DNA of 20,980 nt. Source: a virus. The notes beneath the pieces are model-generated. The model was given only the letters and a program-made list of their open reading frames with translations, was not told the DNA's origin and searched no databases. Where the stretch lies: IMG/VR virus record IMGVR_UViG_3300010399_000083, positions 1 through 20,980 of that record; one strand, given 5' to 3'. Position numbers and translations under genes: made by a program. Position 1 is the first letter of the stretch. The number at the start of each line of letters is the position of its first letter. This document shows, piece by piece, positions 13,550 to 20,076 of this stretch.

Positions 13550-13884
13550 AAGAACTCCAGGCCAGCATGGATAGTGCGGAGTTTACGGACTGGCAGATAG
13601 AATATCAGCTCGAACCCTGGGATGAGGCACGTGCCGACTTGCGTATGGGTATCCTGGCCTCCGCCATCGCCAACTTGCATACGACACTCCGTGAGACGCT
13701 GCTGGCGCTCTGGGTCAAAGGCTGGCATCGGAGCGACAGTCCGCCCTATCTGCCACGGGATTTTATCCCCGACTTTCACTACACGCCTCCCACGCCCGCC
13801 CCTGTTAAGACGGTCCAGAGTGCCGCGCAGTTACAAGCATTTTTCATGAATCTGACGCAACAGACAGGCGGGACCATCCATTGA
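13486..13884 (+). CDS. gpT-like extension of the tail chaperone (made by -1 frameshift)
   Basis: 132 codons in the -1 frame relative to the G-like gene. The fused product would be about 249 aa (117 from the upstream frame plus 132). The segment 'TVKELQASMDSAEFTDWQIEYQLEPWDEARADLRMGILASAIAN' spans the shift-only residues and the region after the ATG at 13567, and matches the T-domain pattern (EF..W...Y...PW...R.D...G..A). The extension recruits tail tube subunits to the chaperone-coated tape measure in lambda-like systems; the same is inferred here. The following gene is the tape measure. An internal start at 13567 remains possible but is less likely. Confidence 0.82.
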   Translation, partial: RAARPERRFWFFLARTLGRTVKELQASMDSAEFTDWQIEYQLEPWDEARADLRMGILASAIANLHTTLRETLLALWVKGWHRSDSPPYLPRDFIPDFHYTPPTPAPVKTVQSAAQLQAFFMNLTQQTGGTIH

Positions 13885-13901
13885 GCGCGAAGGGATAAGC
13901 C

Positions 13902-16900
13902 ATGGCCGGGTTAGTTGGAAGCCTCCTGATCTCGCTGAGTGCGCGGACAGAGGAGCTGGAACGCGGACTCGCGAAGGCCCGGAGCGAGGTAGCGAGCCTT
14001 AAAAAGCCCGTACTGGAGACCCAGACTGCTCTCAACGGTCTGGGCGAAAGCGTGGTTCGGCTGGGGGCAGGGCTGGTCACGCTGGCAGCATTGAAGAGGG
14101 GCATCGAAGGCGTCGTCTCGTCTGGCGTCGAGATGCAGCGCCTCAATATCTCGTTTGGGGTTATTACTGGGTCGTCGCAAGGCGCACAAAAAGCCCTGGA
14201 TACGGTGCGCGTGACAGCAGAAGACCTCGGCGCCAGCTTTACCGATCTGGCCGACGCCTATAAGGGCATCGTGGCCGCGTCCAAAGGGACGCAGCTCGAA
14301 GGGGAGAAAACGACCGAGATTTTCAAGGGCCTTGTGAGCGCAGGCGCGGCTTTGCAGCTCAGCCAGGAGAGTATCAAAGGCATCTTGCTGGCCACGCAGC
14401 AGATTATGTCGAAAGGGACAATTACTGCCGAAGATTTCAAGAATCAGATCGGGGAGCGTCTCCCTGGGGCCATGAACATCCTGGCCCGCTCGCTGAACGT
14501 GACGACGGCGGAATTGACGAAGATGATGGAAGCGGGCGAGTTGCCTGCCTCGCGTATGCTGGATTTTGCCCGGCAAGCCAATGCCGAGCTCGGCGCGAAA
14601 GCGGCGGCCAATGCCCATACGTTGACGAACGAATGGGAGCGGCTGAAGAATGCCGTGTTTGCCTTGGGCGTGGAACTCGACAAATTAGGCGTGAATCGTG
14701 GACTGAGTAAGTTGCTCGAACTAGCGACGATGAGCGCCAAAGGGTTAGGGCTGCTGGCCAAAGATGTCCAGCAAATCGTCAACGGTCCGCAACTCCCCGC
14801 TATTCAATCGCTGCAAGAGCAATTCCCGAATGCCCAGATTGTAGGCACCCCGCAAGCTGCAGCCGTGCAAGAGACGGTGAGGCAACTCAACGCCGCGCAA
14901 AATGCCGCAGAAGACGCGGCGAAGGCCGTGCAGGCATTTGGCGATACCGACAGCATTGCCCGACGTTCCGCAGTAGTAGCCCTGAAACAGCAAGAAGCTG
15001 AGGTGGCACGGCTCAGTCAGCAATATGAAACGCAATATGAAGCCCTGCGCAACATCGGCGAGGTGTCACAACGGCTCGGGGAGATTCGGGAACGCACCGC
15101 GCAAGCCATCAAAGATGACCCGACGCTGGACCCGGATCGTGGACAAAAAGCGGTCGATCTGCAAAAAGAACTCCAGCAGCGCTATGACGACCTGCAAAAA
15201 ACGCTGGGCAAGCTCGATGAGCGGGTCACGATCAACCCGGGCAGCCGCCTGGAAGTCCTCAAAGAGCAAATCCAAGAACTCGAAAAGGTCATCAAGAGTG
15301 TTGAGAGCACGCTAAGCAGCAACAAAACATTGCTGCCGCTGCTGACCGGGCAAGGAGGCGCGGCGCTTCAGTCCAGCCTGTTCCCTAAAGCCAATGCGGC
15401 GGGGCTGGCTGCCGCATTGCCGCTGATCCAGAGTCAGGCCAGCACGTATAGCCTGGACCCCAATCTTGTCGCCGCACAAGCCTATCGTGAATCAGCTTTT
15501 AATCCGCGTGCCGTTTCCAGGGCAGGCGCCCAGGGCCTCATGCAGCTCATGCCAGAGACCGCAGCGGGGCTTGGCGTCACGGACCCCTTTGACATTCAGC
15601 AAAACCTCACCGGCGGCATGAAGTATCTCCAAAAGCTGCTGGCCAAGTTCAGCGGCGATATGGCGCTCGCGCTGGCCGCGTATAATGCGGGGCCGAATCG
15701 TGTCATCCAGGCAGGCTATAAGATTCCCGCGATTCCTGAGACGCAAGCCTACGTGAAGGATATTCTGGGACGGACAGCGGCGCTGAGTGCGGCGGGGGGG
15801 ATTCCTGCGACGGGGGCGGGGACCGGGGTAACCACGCAGCTCGCGCAACTCCAAGACCTCTTGCGCCAGAAACAATTGCAGGTGTTGGATATTGGCAATT
15901 TTGACAAGGGCATTGAGCGCCTTGGTAGGTTTTTGTCCGACTACGATCAGCTCCGCCTGAGCGCTGAAGAGTTCCAGGCAACCGAAGTGGAGCGTCTGAA
16001 TAAACAGTCGGCATTGCGTCAAGACCTCCAAAAGCAATTTACACAAGACCCACTGAAAGCCCAACTGGCGTTGACGCAACAACTCAGCGCAGCGCAAGAG
16101 CAGGTCGGCCAACAGTTCGCCACGAACACGTTACGGACGATGGGGCAGGACCAGGCGCGCCAGATTGATGACATCGTGCGCAGCCTGATTGAAGAAAACC
16201 GTGCGCTGGGCTTGAGTAAAGAAGCCATCCAAGATTATGAGCTGGCGGTACGCCATGCCACAGACGCGGACTTACACGAAGTCGCCGCGCTGCGAGAGAA
16301 GCAAGTCGCACTTTTAGCCGACCGGGATGCTGCGGAGACCCGCGCCACGCAGGTGGGCGACATTGAGGCCATGGCGAAAGCGCTGGGCGATGAGCGGGAC
16401 GGCTTGACGCTGACTGCGGATGCGCTCTTGCAAAAGCGGCTGGCCCTGGCGCAGGCCGGGGATGGGCAGCGGGCACTGATTGAGAGCTTACAGCAGGGGA
16501 ATAAAGAACTGCGGGCTGCCGCGCAGGCGACGGACTTTTTTCTTTCGACCATTGAAGAACTCGCCACGGGCAGCAAGATCAGCTTTGCCCAGATCGCGCA
16601 ATCGTTTAACAAACTGCTCCTGAGTATTCTAATCGATGCGTCGGGTATCCGACAAGCACTGACCGGGACGGTGAAAGGCGGCATTGACTGGCTCGGGGCC
16701 GCGCTCGGCTTGGTGAAGACCGGCGTAGGGGCAGCCACCGCGACCGAAGCGGCCAGTGCCGTTGAGGGTTTTCGCACGGGCTCAGGGAGCTTACCGCTGG
16801 CGACCGTCGATGATGCGGGCAACGTGCTGACGGGTTTTGAAGGCCGGGCGATGGGCGGCAGTGTCTATGCTGGGGTGCCCTATGCCGTGGGGGAGCGCGG

Positions 16901-17084
16901 CCCCGAAACGTTTATCCCGGCGCAGAATGGCACGATTGTGCCGCATAGTATGAGCCAGGGGCAATTTCCTCCCGTCATCGTCAACATTTATGGCGTCCAG
17001 GATATACAGTCTTTCCAGCGGTCACGGGGGGAATTGAATCGTGGCATTGCGCAGGCGGTGCAGCAGGCGCAGCGAGCGATGTAG
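13902..17084 (+). CDS. Tape measure protein with lytic transglycosylase domain
   Basis: 1060 aa. It sets tail length and enters the cell envelope at infection. Residues 65-270 match the tape measure N-terminal domain (ISFGVITGSSQGAQKAL, then IMSKGTITAEDFKNQIGERLPGAM). Residues 340-475 are coiled coil. Residues 505-625 are an SLT-type transglycosylase: catalytic Glu 530 in YRESAFNP, then GAQGLMQLMPETA (542-554), LAAYNAGP (591-598) and TQAYVKDIL (614-622). A further helical region (650-905), a possible membrane-inserting stretch (about 905-950) and a C-terminal GGSVYAGVPYAVGERGPETF module (985-1004) follow. The ATG has AAGGGATA upstream. The enzyme probably opens peptidoglycan locally for DNA entry. 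Confidence 0.93.
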   Translation: MAGLVGSLLISLSARTEELERGLAKARSEVASLKKPVLETQTALNGLGESVVRLGAGLVTLAALKRGIEGVVSSGVEMQRLNISFGVITGSSQGAQKALDTVRVTAEDLGASFTDLADAYKGIVAASKGTQLEGEKTTEIFKGLVSAGAALQLSQESIKGILLATQQIMSKGTITAEDFKNQIGERLPGAMNILARSLNVTTAELTKMMEAGELPASRMLDFARQANAELGAKAAANAHTLTNEWERLKNAVFALGVELDKLGVNRGLSKLLELATMSAKGLGLLAKDVQQIVNGPQLPAIQSLQEQFPNAQIVGTPQAAAVQETVRQLNAAQNAAEDAAKAVQAFGDTDSIARRSAVVALKQQEAEVARLSQQYETQYEALRNIGEVSQRLGEIRERTAQAIKDDPTLDPDRGQKAVDLQKELQQRYDDLQKTLGKLDERVTINPGSRLEVLKEQIQELEKVIKSVESTLSSNKTLLPLLTGQGGAALQSSLFPKANAAGLAAALPLIQSQASTYSLDPNLVAAQAYRESAFNPRAVSRAGAQGLMQLMPETAAGLGVTDPFDIQQNLTGGMKYLQKLLAKFSGDMALALAAYNAGPNRVIQAGYKIPAIPETQAYVKDILGRTAALSAAGGIPATGAGTGVTTQLAQLQDLLRQKQLQVLDIGNFDKGIERLGRFLSDYDQLRLSAEEFQATEVERLNKQSALRQDLQKQFTQDPLKAQLALTQQLSAAQEQVGQQFATNTLRTMGQDQARQIDDIVRSLIEENRALGLSKEAIQDYELAVRHATDADLHEVAALREKQVALLADRDAAETRATQVGDIEAMAKALGDERDGLTLTADALLQKRLALAQAGDGQRALIESLQQGNKELRAAAQATDFFLSTIEELATGSKISFAQIAQSFNKLLLSILIDASGIRQALTGTVKGGIDWLGAALGLVKTGVGAATATEAASAVEGFRTGSGSLPLATVDDAGNVLTGFEGRAMGGSVYAGVPYAVGERGPETFIPAQNGTIVPHSMSQGQFPPVIVNIYGVQDIQSFQRSRGELNRGIAQAVQQAQRAM

Positions 17085-17097
17085 AGGCATTATGCTC

Positions 17098-17358
17098 TTA
17101 TCCACGCCATCGAGGCGTGTTGTCTCGAATCTCCCGGCGGATGTCCTGCAATGAGTCGCTTAGTGGGACTTCTTCTATGGATGGAAGGTATGCAGCTCGG
17201 CGGCAAGCAGAAACAATCGCTGAGCCTGTGAGGAGTACTGCGCTGATAAGAAAACAGAGCAACCCCTCAATTTCATGGATGGCGCTCTTGGCGATACCAA
17301 AGAAGCCGCAGCCAGCAATAAAGGCGAGGGATGCAAGCAAAAAGAGGGAGATAGCCAT
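17098..17358 (-). CDS. Small two-helix membrane protein, minus strand
   Basis: 86 aa. Two hydrophobic segments are clear, residues about 2-24 (AISLFLLASLAFIAGCGFFGI) and 31-52 (GLLCFLISAVLLTGSAIVSA), followed by RR and a charged C-terminal tail of about 34 residues. The ATG at 17358 has AAGGAGA about 8 nt upstream. It follows the lipoprotein gene by 39 nt on the same strand, so the two form a short operon pointing against the tail genes. The function is unknown. A holin-like role is possible from topology, but the tail-gene location and lipoprotein partner suggest instead a membrane protein altering the host envelope. FIAGC looks like a lipobox, but processing there would be unusual given the second helix. 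Confidence 0.72.
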   Translation of the reverse strand: MAISLFLLASLAFIAGCGFFGIAKSAIHEIEGLLCFLISAVLLTGSAIVSACRRAAYLPSIEEVPLSDSLQDIRREIRDNTPRWRG

Positions 17359-17397
17359 CGAGCTTTTCTCCTTTCATCAATGTGGGTTGGCAAAGGT

Positions 17398-17751
17398 TTA
17401 TCGCCATTGGACTGCATTGCCCTCGCATTTTTGCGCGACCCAGCAGTTATTGACAAAAGGAGCTCCGTCACAGGTCACATCGACGACGGCGTCTCCATCG
17501 AGTGCCGCAGCCTTTTTTACGAGTGTGGCAATGGCTTTGCCTTCTTGTCCATTGAAGCGTGTCCCGCCTGCCCCTGAACAGTCGGCAGCGTCGAGGGGGG
17601 CCAGAATACGGAACGCCCGTGTTGGTGTGTCTCCATGGCGATAGACCGCGATCTGGGCAGCCTTTTCGCGCTGAGCATCTGTGAGCGTAGGCGGGCCAGC
17701 GACACAGCCGGCGAGCAAGCCGCAGGCGCAGAGGGCTATGAAAAAGCGCAT
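17398..17751 (-). CDS. RcsF-like outer-membrane lipoprotein
   Basis: 117 aa. The N-terminus is a lipoprotein signal with lipobox LLAGC (lipidated Cys 16). The mature part carries four further cysteines, C58, C94, C103 and C109. Their spacing (36, 9, 6) is nearly that of E. coli RcsF as I recall it (C74, C109, C118, C124: 35, 9, 6), which form two disulfides. The segment AVVDVTCDGAPFVNNCWVAQKC is the RcsF-type core. RcsF is the envelope-stress sensor upstream of the Rcs phosphorelay. The ATG at 17751 has AGGAGA 7 nt upstream, and its promoter must lie in or beyond the 61-bp gap to the tail gene at 17813. A phage copy could act as a decoy sensor or in superinfection exclusion; this is inference. 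Confidence 0.78.
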   Translation of the reverse strand: MRFFIALCACGLLAGCVAGPPTLTDAQREKAAQIAVYRHGDTPTRAFRILAPLDAADCSGAGGTRFNGQEGKAIATLVKKAAALDGDAVVDVTCDGAPFVNNCWVAQKCEGNAVQWR

Positions 17752-17812
17752 AGGGATTCTCCTGGTCCAAAAGAGGTCGTGTAGTCTGAGCATAGCATAA
17801 AGTGAGCAGCCA

Positions 17813-19243
17813 GTGTTTCTCGAATCCCTACTCTTCCCTGATACCGTCGCCCTGGGCATGACCGGCGGCCCGCGCTTCGCGACGACGGTGGCACCCTCGC
17901 CGAGCGGCGCTGAAGCGCTGATGGACCACTGGCCCCTGGAGTTGGGCGCGTGGGATTTGGTGCAGGCCAATCGCACCGACGCGGAGACGGCAGCCCTGCT
18001 GGCGCTCTTTCGCCTCGCCTGTGGCCGCGCGCACGGCTTCCGCTTTCATGATCCCACGGATGATACCGGCACGCTGGAACTGCTCGGCACGGGCGACGGC
18101 ACGACGCAGACGTATCAGCTCGTCAAACACTACGACGATGGCGCGTTTACGTACTCCCGGCCTATCTTAAAGCCCATCGCAGGCAGCGTGCTCGTGTATC
18201 TGGACGGTGTGTTGACCACAACCGTGCTGGTGTCCAGTAGCACGGGCGTCGTGACGCTGGACCCTGCGCCGGATGCCGACGTACTGATTACCGCTAGCTT
18301 CCGCTACCACGTCCCGGTGCGCTTCGACATGGACGCCTGCGCGATTACGTGCGTGGAACCGGGCATCTCGACGTGGAGCGGCATGCGCCTCGTGGAACTG
18401 CCGCGTGGGCCAGTGGACGGTAGCACGACCGGGGAAGCGAGCGCCGATGCCGCAGGCGGCGAAGCGGTCAACGAGGGGACGGGCTTTTTAAGTGCCGCGC
18501 TGGCGTCGATTGGAGATTCCGCAGGGACGGGCTTTATGACGACGCATTATGCCACGGTCGCGCTGCACTGGATTATCCCCACGTTTGAGGGCGATGATCC
18601 GGTGGTGTCGGTGCATCTGCGGCGCAGCTTCGTCCCCGACTTGCCCAGCACGGGGGCGTACTACGAGATCGGCCCGCTCTTACCGGAAGACTCCCCATAC
18701 ACCGAAAACACGATCTTTGGCGATTATCAGGGCGGGGCCAGTGGCGTGACCCTGGTGCCCGTAGGCACCCCGGCGCTGGATGCGAATGTGTACGAAGAGA
18801 CGCTCCGTGGGGCAGGCTACAACTATCAGGCGATTTTCACAACGCTCTCCGCCAAGATCGATGCCTCGCCCATTCTGCTGGTGAAGCACCTCACGTACCC
18901 GCCGACACCGCCTACCGGCGTGACGGCGACATTTCACGACGCGGGCGAGTTTTTCAGTTACGTCGATTTCACGTATCACCGGCCTGCGAGTTTGCACGGG
19001 AACACCGTCTATTTTTACTTCGCCGAAACGAATACGAATGGCGCGGGCTGGGTGCCCTATGGCGGGGGGCTCACGGGGGAATTTCTGGGCGATACGATGG
19101 ACGATATATCGTTCACGGGGAACTCGGGCTTTGCCGACCGCTCAAGCGAGGGCACGTTTGCCATACGGTTCAAGGCCCAGAATGACTGGGGCACGTCCGA
19201 CTGGTCCGAGGTCGCGTCGTGTATCATTCCGGCATATCCATGA
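17813..19243 (+). CDS. DUF2460 tail-tip protein with long C-terminal extension
   Basis: 476 aa starting at a GTG. Residues 1-200 are the DUF2460 domain found in GTA-like tail tips: FLESLLFPDTVALGMTGGPRF, then CGRAHGFRFHDP (70-81), LLGTGDGTTQTYQLVKHY (90-107) and VEPGISTWSGMRLVELP (181-197). Family members usually end here (about 200-215 aa). This one continues with a variable region (200-365) and a fibronectin-III-like C-terminus (365-476, with PPTGVTATFHDAGEFF and FAIRFKAQNDWGTSDWSEV). FN3 modules on tail tips commonly mediate surface contact. The GTG is chosen because FLESLLFPD is the family N-terminus; the ribosome-binding site is weak. It is divergent to the RcsF-like gene. Confidence 0.85.
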   Translation: MFLESLLFPDTVALGMTGGPRFATTVAPSPSGAEALMDHWPLELGAWDLVQANRTDAETAALLALFRLACGRAHGFRFHDPTDDTGTLELLGTGDGTTQTYQLVKHYDDGAFTYSRPILKPIAGSVLVYLDGVLTTTVLVSSSTGVVTLDPAPDADVLITASFRYHVPVRFDMDACAITCVEPGISTWSGMRLVELPRGPVDGSTTGEASADAAGGEAVNEGTGFLSAALASIGDSAGTGFMTTHYATVALHWIIPTFEGDDPVVSVHLRRSFVPDLPSTGAYYEIGPLLPEDSPYTENTIFGDYQGGASGVTLVPVGTPALDANVYEETLRGAGYNYQAIFTTLSAKIDASPILLVKHLTYPPTPPTGVTATFHDAGEFFSYVDFTYHRPASLHGNTVYFYFAETNTNGAGWVPYGGGLTGEFLGDTMDDISFTGNSGFADRSSEGTFAIRFKAQNDWGTSDWSEVASCIIPAYP

Positions 19244-19251
19244 GGGCAACC

Positions 19252-19461
19252 ATGATGTATGGAGCAGACCATTTTCGCATTGAGTGTAGTTGTGGGGCGG
19301 TGATCGAGCAATGCGTTTGTGACGGGCCAGGGAGTACGCATGTCACCATACGGCCCAAGGGGTGCGCAGCGTGTCAGACACCGCACCTCGCGGCCTTTCA
19401 GCGCTCGCGTGGAGCGATACATCGGTCTGTCGTTGAGGACCTCAGACGGGCACGGTCCTAG
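19252..19461 (+). CDS. Small cysteine-rich (zinc-binding-like) protein
   Basis: 69 aa. Six cysteines stand as two CxC pairs and one CxxC (12/14, 21/23 and 38/41), suggesting a small metal-binding or disulfide-linked fold, followed by a basic C-terminal helix. It is not a family I recognise. The ATG at 19252 has GAGGG just upstream; an ATG at 19240 overlapping the previous stop in ATGA would add four residues and is an alternative. It ends 3 nt before the second DUF2460 gene, so it is within the operon. Nothing indicates its function. Confidence 0.6.
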   Translation: MMYGADHFRIECSCGAVIEQCVCDGPGSTHVTIRPKGCAACQTPHLAAFQRSRGAIHRSVVEDLRRARS

Positions 19462-19464
19462 TCG

Positions 19465-20076
19465 ATGGCCTTCAGAGAGGTCCGCTTTCCCGATACGCTG
19501 GCGCTGGGCTCGTCTGGCGGTCCAATGTACCGCACGCATGTGGTAGTCAGTAAGGGCGGGGCCGAACAAAGAAATCAGTGCTGGAGCCAGCCGCTTGCCG
19601 TGTATGAGGTGGGCCTCATCAATCGCGAGTTGGCTGCCACGACGCTGCTGCGCCAGTTCTTTCGCTCGGTCGCGCAGGGGCAGCGTCATGGCTTCCGGTT
19701 CTACGACCGCGTGCCAGGCGAGCATACAGGGACGGCGGAAGTCCTAGGGACCGGCGACGGCGTAGAGGACACGTACCCGCTCATCAAACACTACACGATA
19801 GGCATCTACGACAGCGTGCGGGTCATCACGAAGCCCGTGGCGGGGAGTGTCACGGTCATGTTGAACGGCACGCCTACCGGGGCGTTCACGGTGGATACCA
19901 CAACGGGGCTGGTGACGATGACGAGCCCGCCGGGGAGTGGCGTGGTGGTGAGTGCATCGTTCCTGTTCGACGTGCCAGTGCGTTTCGTCACGGACGTGTT
20001 AGATATTCAGGCCGTAGAGCCAGGTATTTTTAGCTGGCCTTCGATCAAGCTGATGGAAACCAGGGCGATTGCATGA
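19465..20076 (+). CDS. DUF2460 tail-tip protein, second copy
   Basis: 203 aa, the usual family length. It parallels the first DUF2460 gene throughout: MAFREVRFPDTLALGSSGGP, GQRHGFRFYDR, VLGTGDGVEDTYPLIKHY, KPVAGSVTVMLNGTPTGAF and VEPGIFSWPSIKLMET. The two therefore arose by duplication within or before this phage lineage, with the first copy gaining an extension. In gene transfer agents and related phages, DUF2460 proteins form part of the distal tail hub next to the DUF2163 and peptidase components. The stop overlaps the following start in an ATGA. Confidence 0.88.
   Translation: MAFREVRFPDTLALGSSGGPMYRTHVVVSKGGAEQRNQCWSQPLAVYEVGLINRELAATTLLRQFFRSVAQGQRHGFRFYDRVPGEHTGTAEVLGTGDGVEDTYPLIKHYTIGIYDSVRVITKPVAGSVTVMLNGTPTGAFTVDTTTGLVTMTSPPGSGVVVSASFLFDVPVRFVTDVLDIQAVEPGIFSWPSIKLMETRAIA

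Noticed and set aside
12826-13779. Long minus-strand open frame of 317 codons across the tail tube and chaperone genes
   Set aside because: It is opposite well-supported + strand genes with known families and strong ribosome-binding sites; its translation shows no family pattern.
17752-17812. Minus-strand promoter with TATGCT (17794-17799) for the RcsF-like gene
   Set aside because: The -10 is only partly matched and no convincing -35 was found; a promoter is expected hereabouts but not demonstrated.
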